Assembly (NCBI GenBank): GCA_016708955.1
Contig: JADJES010000008.1
Coordinates: 43,453-107,452, forward strand
Source: Nitrosomonas sp.
GTDB taxonomy: Bacteria; Pseudomonadota; Gammaproteobacteria; Burkholderiales; Nitrosomonadaceae
Direction of reading: 5' to 3'
Length of the DNA stretch: 64,000 nucleotides
A program made the position numbers and the translations under genes. The notes beneath the pieces are model-generated. The model saw only the letters and a program-made list of their open reading frames with translations, made no database searches and was not told the DNA's origin. The first letter of the stretch is position 1. Every line of letters begins with the position of its first letter. Shown here one piece after another: positions 26,405 through 36,182 of the stretch.

Positions 26405-26573
26405 CCTTAGTTGAAACTCCTCATTAGAATCAGAATAAAGTTCATTCGCTGCAGGCTATCTCAGCCATAATGTACATAAGCCGTATATAATAACAAGATT
26501 ATCAATAATCAACTTAATGCAATGACGTCCGGTATTGTCATTCAAAAAATAATATTCAACAGGAAAGCTTTCA

Positions 26574-28031
26574 ATGCTGGCATCACTTTTCCAAAATATA
26601 TCACCTATCGATCAATCTATTAAAGCATCGCATATTCTCGTAATACTCCCCAAATTAGAAAAAATCCCCAAGAAGTTAGATATCACTGGTGAAGAGCCGC
26701 TGAAAAAGCTGCTGTTGCGACGTGAAATGCAATTGACTGATCTTAGTGATACACCAGTGAGTGCAAATCTTGAGAAGGGTGAATTATGTGCTTGGGTCAT
26801 GCTCGATACAAGCAAATCCGTATTCGATCAACAAACCCACATGCGGAAAGCACTTAAATTGCTTCTGTCAGAAAATCCTTCCGAAATACATATCAATGTC
26901 TATGGCACGACTCAACAACGAAGAGATTTCTCCGAATTAGCCCTCTATGCCACCTGGGTCAATGGCGCCGCCCTTCCAGTACGTAAAAACAAACCGGTTA
27001 GAAAACCGCTGGATAAAATTTATTTATATGGTTATAAAGATGATGGAAACTTCACCCTACAACGCGCACTGGCTGAGGGAAATTTATTAGCCCGTGGCTT
27101 AACAGCATTACCAGCAAACGAACTAACACCGAGAACCTATCGCCAGCAAATTAAGAAACTGGCTGAGAATGAAGGCTGGAAATATGAGGAATTTGATTTA
27201 AACAAACTAAAAGAAATCGGTGCAGGCGCCTTTGTTGCGGTTGCACAAGGCAGTGATTCCGAAGATGCTGTCATTGTTCATCTGCAACATCACTGTAAAC
27301 AACATACACAGAATAAAAATGTTGCCATTGTCGGCAAGGGCATCTGTTTTGATACCGGTGGCCATAATTTAAAACCAGCACGGCATATGCAGGGCATGCA
27401 CGAGGACATGAATGGTTCTGCTGTCGCACTGGGTATTCTGCTTGCTGCCACGCGGGCTGAAATCCCAATCAGCATTGACTGTTGGCTAGCGATAGCAGAG
27501 AACCATATCAGTCCACGCGCTTATAAGCAGAATGACATCATTTCAGCACTGAGTGGGCTATCAATTGAAATAGTCCACACCGATGCTGAAGGGCGTATGG
27601 TCCTGGCCGATACCTTAACATTGGCGAACAAATTAAAACCAGATCTGATCATTGACTTCGCTACCCTAACCGGCAGCATGAAAACTGCTCTGGGATCACG
27701 TTATAGTGGCATTTTTAGTAATCGTGACGATTTATCCCAAAAAGCCCTCTCTGCAGGCAAAAGAAGCGGTGAACGTGTTTGTCTTTTCCCAATGGATGCT
27801 GATTATGAAGAAAGTCTTGAAAGCAATGTTGCAGATATTAAACAATGTGAGATAGGCGGAGAATTCGATCATATTCTCGCCGCATGTTTTTTGCGACGAT
27901 TTGTTAACGATACACCCTGGCTACACATGGATTTATCTGCCAGTAGTCATAAAGATGGCTTGGGCGCTGTGGACAGTGAAATCACCGGATTCGGTGTCAG
28001 TTGGGCTGTCGAATTTCTGAGAACTGTCTGA
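26574..28031 (+). CDS. M17 family leucyl aminopeptidase
   Basis: A 485-residue cytosolic dizinc aminopeptidase. The metal and catalytic residues can be read in order: the Lys and Asp of GKGICFDTGG, the Lys of NLKPARHM, the Asp of HEDMNGSA, and Asp, Glu and Arg of HTDAEGRMVLADTL. The family signature is normally NTDAEGR; here the Asn is His, and the GGHNLKP loop also departs from the usual GGLSLKP. It is therefore a divergent branch rather than a classic PepA. It is bounded by thyA (divergent) and a lytic transglycosylase (convergent). Confidence 0.9.
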   Translation: MLASLFQNISPIDQSIKASHILVILPKLEKIPKKLDITGEEPLKKLLLRREMQLTDLSDTPVSANLEKGELCAWVMLDTSKSVFDQQTHMRKALKLLLSENPSEIHINVYGTTQQRRDFSELALYATWVNGAALPVRKNKPVRKPLDKIYLYGYKDDGNFTLQRALAEGNLLARGLTALPANELTPRTYRQQIKKLAENEGWKYEEFDLNKLKEIGAGAFVAVAQGSDSEDAVIVHLQHHCKQHTQNKNVAIVGKGICFDTGGHNLKPARHMQGMHEDMNGSAVALGILLAATRAEIPISIDCWLAIAENHISPRAYKQNDIISALSGLSIEIVHTDAEGRMVLADTLTLANKLKPDLIIDFATLTGSMKTALGSRYSGIFSNRDDLSQKALSAGKRSGERVCLFPMDADYEESLESNVADIKQCEIGGEFDHILAACFLRRFVNDTPWLHMDLSASSHKDGLGAVDSEITGFGVSWAVEFLRTV

Positions 28032-28052
28032 ACAGACAAAGGTTTATTGCTG

Positions 28053-29345
28053 CTAACTTTTTACAATCATCAGTTTCTGCCCAATGGATAGATTGTCATC
28101 ACTATCATTCCATGATTTAATTTGATTAACGGTTGTACCATGCCGTTTTGCAATCTCATACAAAGTATCGCCTTTTTTTACGATATAAACATTCGCCTGA
28201 TAATTCTGCAACTGCTTCTTCTTTAGTGCGATATTTTCGGCTTGGTTCTCAGACACGACATGAGGAACCAATATTTTCTGTCCAAGGGTGACATTTTTAT
28301 GTCTGGCAATGCCGTTAATTGTCTTTAATTGCTTTACAGTAGTAAAATGACGTTCTGCAATTTCATTGATACTTTCACTTTTCCTGACGCGATAGATCTG
28401 CCAGGACACTCGCGGATCTTGATAAGTTTCCAGATTTTTTAAGAAGATCTCTTTATTAGTTTTCGGTAACAATAAAGTACGAGGTGCTGCATCAGACACT
28501 TTGATGACATAGCGATTATAGGCTGGATTCAAGGCGTTAAATTCAATTTCGGAAATGTTTGCTAGGCGGGTAACCAAGGAGATGTCGATAGGTTCATGTA
28601 TTTTAATTTGGTCAAAATACGGTCGGTTCGCTATGGGTCGGATTTTCACACCATACTTTTTAGAATTAAGAATGATATCTTTAACCGCCAACAACTTATA
28701 TACGTAGTGTTTTGCATCAATAGGCAGATTCAAATCATAAAAATTGCCTGGTCTACCTTTATGATTATTCCTAGATAATGCTTTACTGACAGCACCTTCA
28801 CCTAAATTGTATGCTGCAATGGCCAACTTCCAATTATCAAACTTCCGATAAAGATATTGAAGATAATCAAGAGCAGCCTGAGTTGATGCAATAATGTCAC
28901 GGCGATCATCATGCCATACGTTCTGTACTAACCCTAAGATCCGTCCTGTTTCTGGTTGAAATTGCCACAAACCGGCAGTTTGGCTATTAGATTTAATCAA
29001 AGGATTGTAAGTACTTTCAATAACCGGAATCAACGCAATTTCCATTGGCATACCCCGGCGTTCTAATTCCTCCACAATATAAAAGAGATACGGTTCGCTG
29101 TTCGCAACAATACGATTAAACGATTCCGGATTCTGTGAATAGGAAGTACCTATTCTGTGAATTATTTTATTATCGGGTGGCAGTCCAAGTGCAAAACCGT
29201 TTTGTAAGCGGCTCCACAAATTTGTATGATACTGAATCTTGTCTTGTACTAACTTCTCCGCAACTGCATCCAACGATATAAATGTACAAGTCCAGAAAAG
29301 TAGTGATATCAGCAAAACAAAAAGACCATTTCTTTTTAAAATCAT
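28053..29345 (-). CDS. MltD-like membrane-bound lytic murein transglycosylase with LysM domains
   Basis: A 430-residue exported enzyme. It has an N-terminal hydrophobic export segment (about 8-27) and then a family 1D SLT domain with the catalytic Glu in IPVIESTYNP (about residue 109) and the QTAGLWQFQPETGRILGL motif. Two LysM repeats follow (about 310-365 and 385-430; YIVKKGDTLYEIAKRHGTTV). It cleaves peptidoglycan glycan strands, releasing anhydro-muropeptides, and LysM anchors it to the wall. There is no lipobox Cys in the usual place, so it may be tethered by the signal anchor. Confidence 0.9.
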   Translation of the reverse strand: MILKRNGLFVLLISLLFWTCTFISLDAVAEKLVQDKIQYHTNLWSRLQNGFALGLPPDNKIIHRIGTSYSQNPESFNRIVANSEPYLFYIVEELERRGMPMEIALIPVIESTYNPLIKSNSQTAGLWQFQPETGRILGLVQNVWHDDRRDIIASTQAALDYLQYLYRKFDNWKLAIAAYNLGEGAVSKALSRNNHKGRPGNFYDLNLPIDAKHYVYKLLAVKDIILNSKKYGVKIRPIANRPYFDQIKIHEPIDISLVTRLANISEIEFNALNPAYNRYVIKVSDAAPRTLLLPKTNKEIFLKNLETYQDPRVSWQIYRVRKSESINEIAERHFTTVKQLKTINGIARHKNVTLGQKILVPHVVSENQAENIALKKKQLQNYQANVYIVKKGDTLYEIAKRHGTTVNQIKSWNDSDDNLSIGQKLMIVKS

Positions 29346-29499
29346 TTATATATACTATTTTTATATCTATACCGCCTGACAGGATATATAAGTTTCTGAT
29401 CTTTGCAAACTATTTTTTACACTAAAAAATATCTCCACCAATTAAATAATATTTGTTATTATGATGTTATATAATAAACTTTACAAAAGACATTAAGAA

Positions 29500-29919
29500 T
29501 CATTCGCGGATATTAGACTGGGAATTGAATTCTTGAAGTAAAACTGTTGGTTTTGGCTGCCACCCTTTTTTTCGATAATCAACTGTAACGTTGGTAAAAA
29601 TTCCGCCGCGCACGTAAAAACGTGCGATTAACCGTGCGTATCTTGGCTTTAAAACTGCAACGAGATCATCGAGAATTTTATTAGTAACTGCTTCATGAAA
29701 TACTCCCTTATCCCGGTATGACCATATATAAAGTTTAAGGCTTTTAAGTTCAACACATTTTTTATCTGGGATATAGTCCAGTATTAAGGTTGCAAAATCA
29801 GGCTGTCCCGTTTTGGGGCATAAACAGGTAAATTCAGGAATTTCCATATGTATATGGTAATCCCGGTCTATAAATGGATTCGGAAATGTCTCAAGCGTAT
29901 TCTCAGTTTTATTGGCCAT
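29500..29919 (-). CDS. queF: NADPH-dependent preQ0 reductase QueF, short form
   Basis: A 139-residue unimodular QueF that reduces 7-cyano-7-deazaguanine (preQ0) to preQ1 in queuosine biosynthesis. The nucleophilic Cys lies in PEFTCLCPKTGQPDFA, the QueF motif is VELKSLKLYIWSYRDKGVFH, and the C-terminal FYVRGGIFTNV completes the site. The size matches the Bacillus-type single-domain enzymes rather than the double-length E. coli form. It is divergent from smc, with no riboswitch visible upstream. Confidence 0.94.
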   Translation of the reverse strand: MANKTENTLETFPNPFIDRDYHIHMEIPEFTCLCPKTGQPDFATLILDYIPDKKCVELKSLKLYIWSYRDKGVFHEAVTNKILDDLVAVLKPRYARLIARFYVRGGIFTNVTVDYRKKGWQPKPTVLLQEFNSQSNIRE

Positions 29920-30013
29920 TCTTCATACTCATGTTTAAATTAATTCAGTTACAATAAAAAATTTGCGCTATGCGCTTTTTCTATTATAACTGCCTTATCT
30001 CATAAACAAAAAA

Positions 30014-33000
30014 TTGCGCTTAGCCCATATCAAACTCGCAGGCTTCAAATCATTCGTTGATCCAACTGTAATTTCTGTTTCCCAAGATCTAGTAGGTATC
30101 GTGGGTCCCAATGGCTGTGGAAAATCAAATATTATTGATGCGGTACGATGGGTTCTGGGTGAATCCAAAGCATCTGCTTTACGGGGTGATTCAATGCAAG
30201 ATGTTATTTTCGCAGGATCAGATAACCGGAAAGCTGTTGGGCGCGCCAGTGTTGAAATAGTTTTTGACAATCACCTAAACAAAATAACCGGGCAATGGTC
30301 TAGTTATGCAGAAATCGCGATTAAACGCGTGCTTCAGCGCGATGGCAACTCAAACTATTTTATCAATAACCTGCAAGTACGGCGGCGTGATATCTACGAT
30401 CTTTTCCTGGGCACTGGGGTTGGAGGTCGAGGTTATGCAATTATTGAACAAGGCATGATCTCACGGATTATTGAAGCAAAGCCCCAAGAATTAAGAAGTT
30501 TTCTGGAGGAAGCGGCAGGAATCTCCCAATACCGGGAACGCAGACAGGAAACTTTCTTACGCCTTGTAGAAACCCGAAAAAATCTTACACGATTAGAAGA
30601 TATTCGCCAGGAACTAACACTTCAGCTGCAACATCTCGAAATTCAGGCAATAATCGCCCAGCAATATAAGTCATTGCAAGATAAATTGCAGAAAACACAA
30701 TCCATATTGTGGCTACAACGTGAGGCCGAAGCGATTGACCAGCGAACTCATGCAGAAAATGAAATTCAAAGGCTTGAAGCAGAATTGGATATTGTTCTAA
30801 CAAGTCAACATAATGCAGAAAGAGAATATGAAAAAACCCGGGCGAAAGAATATTCCGCCAATGATAAATTACTCCAAGTACAAGGGCAGTTGTATGCTAC
30901 TGATGCGGAAATAGGACGTCTTAAGCAAGATATCGGTTACCTAAGAAACACGACTGATCGTTTAACACACCAAATTCATGAAGTTGGGAATCAACTAGAG
31001 AAAAGCCATGAGTTAAAAAAAATCAAATCAGAAAACTTAGCGCATTGGCATCAGGAAAAAACGAAAACGGAACTCAATCACCTGCAAAGCATTCGCAGGC
31101 ATGACACAGAAAACAAGAAACTCCCTGATATTGAAGCGAACTTTCTCGCTTGCCAAGCGAAATTAAACGAGAGTCGGCATAATCTTCTTTTAACCGAACA
31201 AGCCAATCAACTTGAAGACAGCCACCTCTCGCATGCCGAAAAGAATATCCAGCAGCTTGAAGCACGATATAACCGCTTATTGAAAGAACAAAGCGAACTT
31301 GCATCTATTGATCAATCCAGATTAACAGAGCAACAGCTAGAAATGGATCAAGCTGAATTTGCGTTGAATGACGAAAACCGCAAGCATCATGAAATTGAAA
31401 ATCAATTAATTACAGCAACCCAATTTAAACAGCAGATAACCAGTACAATTCAAGAATTGCAACATACATTATCGCAGGCAACAGCCCGCTTCAATGCGCT
31501 GCAGAGTCTTCAACAAAAACTGGAAAATAATCAAGATTTAACTGCTTGGCTACGTAAACAGCAATTGGATGTTTTACCTCGCTTATGGCAAAAGATACAA
31601 ATCCAGCCTGAATGGGAAAATGCGCTGGAGGCAGTTTTACAAGAGCGGCTCAACAGTATCGAATTTGAGCAATTGGATAGTCTCCGGGAATGGATTAATG
31701 CGGTACCGCCTGGAAAGTGGACCATTTTTGAGAAAACCCAGGACACCTCGCGTAATACTTTTCATCAATCAATAACTAACCACATAAACTGTGAGAAACT
31801 GCTTACTTATATCATGGCAAATCAGCGCGAAACTCAAAATGTGCTGGAGGATTGGTTAAGTAGAGTATATGTGATAGAAGATGCAGAGATGGGGCTTAGC
31901 AAAAGATCTATGCTAGACTCAGGCGAAATGTTGGTAACACGGCAAGGGCATATTATTACGCGAAATAGTTTTAATTTCTATGCACCGAATTCTCAATTAC
32001 ATGGCGTTCTTTCGAGACAACAAGAACTTATCAATTTACAAAAAGAAATTAATCAGATTGAGTCTCTACTCCAACACCAACAGGGATTTCTAGCAGAAGC
32101 TGAACAACAGTGCGCGGAATCTAATCGTGCACTCCAAAGAATTAAAGAGAATACCAAACAAATACAACAACATTGGCATCGATTACAACTTGAAACAGTA
32201 AAGCTTTCACAAATTAACGAGCGAAGCACTCATCGCAACAACCAGATCCATTCTGAATTGGCGGAAATCAAGCAGGCACTTGACAGCGAGATTTCGCTGC
32301 AGGAGTCAGCAAAAGCTAAATTAACAAAAAATCTGGAGCAAATTGAAACGTTAAAAGAAAACGTACAACAAGCTCAGCTAGCTTGGGAAGCAGCTGATCG
32401 TATACTCGCAAATCAACGGCAAAAAATACAGCAAGCAACAAAGGAAATGCAGGAGATTGCATTTCATGTCAAGACATCCCTGAGTAAAATCGATGAGATA
32501 GAACTTAGCGTAAAATCTATCGATGAAGATTTACAAAAATTAGCAGAAAATCATGTCAATCTGCTCAAAGAAAAAGAGGGTTTAAACGAATCCCCACTCA
32601 ATAAGCAATTAGAATCTGCACAGATACAACGTAAATTGATTGAGCAATCAACCTCACAGGCGCGTCAAGAAGTCGATGATACTGCAATCTATTTACGTGA
32701 AATTGAAAATACCCGCATGGCATCAGAACAAAAATCACATGTCTTGCGAGATGCCATCAATCAAACCCGGCTCAAGGAACAAGCGGCCAATATTGCAATT
32801 AGCCAATTTGATGAACTGATCCGTAATGCTAATGTTGACACGAAACAATTGTTACCATTATCAAAGAAAAAAGATATTGCCACATTACAATCAGAGATTC
32901 ATCAAGCTAATGCAGAGATTGCCACGTTAGGAACTGTTAATCTTGCTGCATTAGACGAACTGGAGATTACTCGCGCACGCGAAACCAGTTTGGTTAATCA

Positions 33001-33559
33001 ATTACAGGATATCAATGCAGCCATTGCAACCCTGGAGAATGCCATCCAGCAAATAGATCGGGAAACTCAATTACGTTTGCAAGAAACTTTTTCATTGGTC
33101 AATACTTATTTAAGCGAGATTTTTCCGGTCATTTTTACCGGAGGGAAAGCCCGGCTTGAATTTTGTGACGACAAGGTACCGGATGACGGTTTATTGTTGA
33201 TGGCGCAACCGCCAGGGAAAAAGAACAGCTCTATTCATTTATTATCAGGCGGAGAAAAAGCACTCACAGCATTGGCGCTGATCTTTTCTTTATTCCGGTT
33301 AAATCCAGCACCGTTTTGTTTGCTGGATGAAGTAGATGCACCACTCGATGATAGCAATACAGGACGTTTTTGTGAGTTAGTAAAAAATATGGCAACACAG
33401 ACCCAATTCCTGTTTATTAGTCATAATAAAATAACCATGGAGATGGCACAGCGATTAATAGGCGTTACAATGCAAGAACAAGGGGTATCAAGAATTGTGG
33501 CTGTTGATCTCGCTGACGCCATTAAATGGGGAAAGCGGAATGAGCAACCTGTGATCTAG
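30014..33559 (+). CDS. smc: chromosome segregation protein SMC
   Basis: An 1181-residue SMC ATPase that organises and segregates the chromosome together with ScpA/ScpB. It has Walker A GPNGCGKSN at residues 31-39, two long coiled coils around a hinge (about 500-650), the signature LLSGGEKALTALAL near 1077 and Walker B FCLLDEVDAPLDDSN near 1101. The start is TTG at 30014; the family N-terminus (RLAHIKLAGFKSFVDPT) begins exactly there, and no ATG is closer. zipA follows by 86 bp, the usual proteobacterial order, but ligA, which often comes next, is absent. Confidence 0.97.
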   Translation: MRLAHIKLAGFKSFVDPTVISVSQDLVGIVGPNGCGKSNIIDAVRWVLGESKASALRGDSMQDVIFAGSDNRKAVGRASVEIVFDNHLNKITGQWSSYAEIAIKRVLQRDGNSNYFINNLQVRRRDIYDLFLGTGVGGRGYAIIEQGMISRIIEAKPQELRSFLEEAAGISQYRERRQETFLRLVETRKNLTRLEDIRQELTLQLQHLEIQAIIAQQYKSLQDKLQKTQSILWLQREAEAIDQRTHAENEIQRLEAELDIVLTSQHNAEREYEKTRAKEYSANDKLLQVQGQLYATDAEIGRLKQDIGYLRNTTDRLTHQIHEVGNQLEKSHELKKIKSENLAHWHQEKTKTELNHLQSIRRHDTENKKLPDIEANFLACQAKLNESRHNLLLTEQANQLEDSHLSHAEKNIQQLEARYNRLLKEQSELASIDQSRLTEQQLEMDQAEFALNDENRKHHEIENQLITATQFKQQITSTIQELQHTLSQATARFNALQSLQQKLENNQDLTAWLRKQQLDVLPRLWQKIQIQPEWENALEAVLQERLNSIEFEQLDSLREWINAVPPGKWTIFEKTQDTSRNTFHQSITNHINCEKLLTYIMANQRETQNVLEDWLSRVYVIEDAEMGLSKRSMLDSGEMLVTRQGHIITRNSFNFYAPNSQLHGVLSRQQELINLQKEINQIESLLQHQQGFLAEAEQQCAESNRALQRIKENTKQIQQHWHRLQLETVKLSQINERSTHRNNQIHSELAEIKQALDSEISLQESAKAKLTKNLEQIETLKENVQQAQLAWEAADRILANQRQKIQQATKEMQEIAFHVKTSLSKIDEIELSVKSIDEDLQKLAENHVNLLKEKEGLNESPLNKQLESAQIQRKLIEQSTSQARQEVDDTAIYLREIENTRMASEQKSHVLRDAINQTRLKEQAANIAISQFDELIRNANVDTKQLLPLSKKKDIATLQSEIHQANAEIATLGTVNLAALDELEITRARETSLVNQLQDINAAIATLENAIQQIDRETQLRLQETFSLVNTYLSEIFPVIFTGGKARLEFCDDKVPDDGLLLMAQPPGKKNSSIHLLSGGEKALTALALIFSLFRLNPAPFCLLDEVDAPLDDSNTGRFCELVKNMATQTQFLFISHNKITMEMAQRLIGVTMQEQGVSRIVAVDLADAIKWGKRNEQPVI

Positions 33560-33645
33560 TGATTGTAGTTGAACGTATAAAACTGACATAATCTGATACC
33601 GGTGCTTTGCATAATGGTATTTTTAGGAGATAGCAAGGAGGTATT

Positions 33646-34830
33646 ATGGAGATATTGAATATGAGTGACTTGCAAATAAGCTTGATTATCATTGGCATAG
33701 TAGTTATTGTCGGTGTTGCTGTCTTCAATTGGCTACAACAACTGCGTTACCGGCGTAAAGTACAAGCCGCGTTCGATCACAAGCACGATGATATTCTTCT
33801 AGATACTCATACTTCTGAAGAAAACTTTCAACGTATTGAACCAAAATTCAACAAAACACCACCAGATATAGCATTCGATCCGTTTACTCACACCGAAATA
33901 CCCCCCATTGAATCCAAGAAATCACCGGCAAGGCCATCAGCTAACACCCTTGTCAATATTTCAACCAGTGCCGTTACAAATTCTTCTACCATCTCACCCA
34001 TTCTAGATTACGACAGTAATACAAATTACGTTGTCAACGTTCGATCAGAATCGGCTATTGCCAATACCTATATCGCCAAACTGCTGCAAAGAAAATTTGA
34101 CTTCGGGAAACCTGTTTACTGGCTGGGTCAACGCGAAAAAAATGATTCTTGGGAAGAAATCACCAATGAATCCAATGTCGACAGTGATGGCTACAGTCAT
34201 TTGAAAGGCTGCTTGCAGCTTGCTGATAGAGCTGGCCCTATTAGTGAAATTAATTTATCCAAGTTCAGGGATCTGGTACTAGATTTTGCGTCGCAAGTAC
34301 ATGCTACAGCAGAGTGTCCAGACATTGTCAGTACGCATGAAAAAGCTGTAATGCTTGATAAATTCTGCGCTGAAGTGGATGTGATGATCGGCATTAATAT
34401 CATTAGTAAAGATGACGGCGCATTTGTTGGCACAAAAATTCGTGCATTGGCAGAAGCGTCTGGGTTCCGGCTCGAATCGGAAGGAATTTTCAAATATCGC
34501 GATGATAATAATAATGTATTGTTCACACTCAACAATTATGAATCACCTCCATTTTTGCCCGATAATATAAAGTCACTCACAACACACGGTGTGACGTTCC
34601 TGCTGGATGTCCCGAGAGTTGCGCATGGAGAAAGGGTATTTGATCAAATGACCCACTTAGCGAAGATTTTCTCCAATACGCTTGGCGGGATTATGGTCGA
34701 TGATAATCGAGTTCCATTAAGTGATAGCGGAATCCTTAGAAGCAAACAACAATTAATCGAGATACAGACTTCGATGAAAAACAATCATATTCATGCAGGT
34801 AGCTCTAGTGCTTTGAGGTTGTTTGTATAA
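33646..34830 (+). CDS. zipA: cell division protein ZipA
   Basis: A 394-residue FtsZ-tethering protein. A short periplasmic N-terminus is followed by one membrane helix (about 10-28, ISLIIIGIVVIVGVAVFNWL), then a charged and Pro/Ser-rich linker. The C-terminal ZipA domain (about 250-390) binds the FtsZ tail. The ATG at 33646 has AAGGAGG seven bases upstream. Gene order smc-zipA supports the assignment. Confidence 0.9.
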   Translation: MEILNMSDLQISLIIIGIVVIVGVAVFNWLQQLRYRRKVQAAFDHKHDDILLDTHTSEENFQRIEPKFNKTPPDIAFDPFTHTEIPPIESKKSPARPSANTLVNISTSAVTNSSTISPILDYDSNTNYVVNVRSESAIANTYIAKLLQRKFDFGKPVYWLGQREKNDSWEEITNESNVDSDGYSHLKGCLQLADRAGPISEINLSKFRDLVLDFASQVHATAECPDIVSTHEKAVMLDKFCAEVDVMIGINIISKDDGAFVGTKIRALAEASGFRLESEGIFKYRDDNNNVLFTLNNYESPPFLPDNIKSLTTHGVTFLLDVPRVAHGERVFDQMTHLAKIFSNTLGGIMVDDNRVPLSDSGILRSKQQLIEIQTSMKNNHIHAGSSSALRLFV

Positions 34831-35061
34831 GAAACTTTCCACTAAAAAATTAAAGATAAATACTTAAGCATCCGTAATCGCTATCAGGGCAACAACTCAT
34901 TCTCATAAATTTATTGTGTAACAAGTGGTTAAATAACATTGTTTAGAAGAAATTGTAGAATTCAAGGCTATAAGCTTGATAAATATTATTATTTTTGTGA
35001 TAGCTCATTTTAATTATGATGATTAATTACTATAATAACCTTCTTTGATAAAGAGATAACA

Positions 35062-35307
35062 ATGAATCAATCTTCGAATACCGAAAAATCTTTTTCACCT
35101 ATTGAAGTCAAGCTTGAATCAGGAAAAGACTACTATTGGTGCACTTGCGGCCGGAGCGAATCCCAGCCTTTTTGCGACGGTTCACATAAGAATACCGAAT
35201 TCACACCTAAGAAACTTAGCGTTAGTGAGAGTAAAACAGCCTGGTTATGTACTTGCAAGAAAACCAGCAATGCTCCTTTTTGTGATGGCACTCATCTCAA
35301 ACTATAA
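35062..35307 (+). CDS. CDGSH-type iron-sulfur protein with two cluster motifs
   Basis: An 81-residue protein with two CDGSH motifs in tandem, CTCGRSESQPFCDGSH and CTCKKTSNAPFCDGTH. Each fits the three-Cys one-His pattern that binds a redox-active [2Fe-2S] cluster. The mitoNEET family is involved in electron transfer, redox sensing or cluster transfer. There is no signal peptide. It stands alone between zipA and the zapB-like gene. Confidence 0.93.
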   Translation: MNQSSNTEKSFSPIEVKLESGKDYYWCTCGRSESQPFCDGSHKNTEFTPKKLSVSESKTAWLCTCKKTSNAPFCDGTHLKL

Positions 35308-35440
35308 ATAGTAAACTGGCACTGTACTTTTATAAAACAAAAACAATCATCGCAAGTGCGATCAAGTACTGAGGCACGGAAACAGAATTTAAAATTTGGT
35401 TACTCATTAGCCTTTTAATAGTTCGGAAAGTAGTGTCTCC

Positions 35441-35641
35441 ATGGAAACAGAATTAAAATCTTTAGAAGAAAAAATTTTTCTGCTTCTACGCTTGTATCAG
35501 GATACTCGCATAGAAAATAAAAAATTACGTGAGGAACTTGCAGATTCGTACGCCCAATGTGAAAAATTGAATGAAAAAATACATGTTGCGGCTGGTCGGC
35601 TTGAGACACTACTTCTAAATATTCCTGATAATGAACAATAA
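35441..35641 (+). CDS. TIGR02449 / ZapB-like coiled-coil protein
   Basis: A 66-residue protein that is nearly all coiled coil (LKSLEEKIFLLLRLYQDTRI, then NKKLREELADSYAQCEKLNE), matching the small TIGR02449 family always found just upstream of zapA. By analogy with ZapB it may help organise the Z-ring through ZapA; this is inference. Its 3' end overlaps zapA (35631) by eleven bases in another frame. Confidence 0.85.
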   Translation: METELKSLEEKIFLLLRLYQDTRIENKKLREELADSYAQCEKLNEKIHVAAGRLETLLLNIPDNEQ

Positions 35642-35930
35642 ACCGCTGAATCTCGATATCATGGGGCGTGAATTTTGCGTTACTTGCCCCGATGAGGAGC
35701 GAGAAGAAATTCAACTTGCAGCTGCTTACTTAGACAATAAGATTCAAGAAATCAAAGCAGAAGGTAAAGTTATTGATTCCGATCGTATCGCAATTATTGC
35801 AGCACTGCGTATCACGCATGAATTACTCATGCTACGCAATGGAACTGGCTTTGACATGAATGAATTTAGGCGTAGAATTAACTCGCTGAAGAAGAAAGTT
35901 GATGAAGTAATGATCAAGACAGAAAGTTAG
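35631..35930 (+). CDS. zapA: cell division protein ZapA
   Basis: A 99-residue ZapA. An N-terminal globular part (LNIMGREF-type start, here LDIMGREFCVTCPDEEREEI) is followed by a C-terminal helix (about 65-99) that forms the antiparallel dimer. It bundles FtsZ filaments and works with ZapB. The overlap with the zapB-like gene and the 6S RNA that follows are the conserved order in beta- and gammaproteobacteria. Confidence 0.92.
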   Translation: MNNKPLNLDIMGREFCVTCPDEEREEIQLAAAYLDNKIQEIKAEGKVIDSDRIAIIAALRITHELLMLRNGTGFDMNEFRRRINSLKKKVDEVMIKTES

Positions 35931-35949
35931 AATTGTTGTGCAAATAAAG

Positions 35950-36138
35950 TTAATCCCTGCGATGTTTGTTAAGATCTATATTCTTTGAACCAAGTATTAG
36001 AAAATGGTTGTGGACTTTAGTGATACTGTTGTGCGCACCGATATATTGGATGTGCCTGATGTATCCGTGAAGCAACCGCCTTGGACCTCATGGTTCAAGA
36101 TGAAGATCTGACGGCATATGTGGGGAGCTATTACGGGG
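35950..36138 (+). ncRNA. ssrS: 6S RNA
   Basis: The region just after zapA is the conserved position of 6S RNA, which binds the housekeeping RNA polymerase holoenzyme. Its ends can fold into a long interrupted hairpin: AGATCT at 35972-35977 pairs with AGATCT near 36105, and TTGAACCA (35985-35992) pairs with TGGTTCAA (36091-36098). These frame an internal loop like the open-complex mimic. The exact ends are estimated. A terminator hairpin follows at 36140. Confidence 0.65.
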
Positions 36139-36139
36139 C

Positions 36140-36172
36140 AAGAAATGTTTATTAAACGTTTCTTGTCCTTTT
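36140..36172 (+). terminator. rho-independent terminator after 6S RNA
   Basis: AAGAAATGTTTA (36140-36151) pairs with TAAACGTTTCTT (36153-36164), with one G-T pair, and is followed by GTCCTTTT. It is placed to end the 6S RNA or the zapA transcript. Confidence 0.75.
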
Positions 36173-36182
36173 AGTTTTCCGT

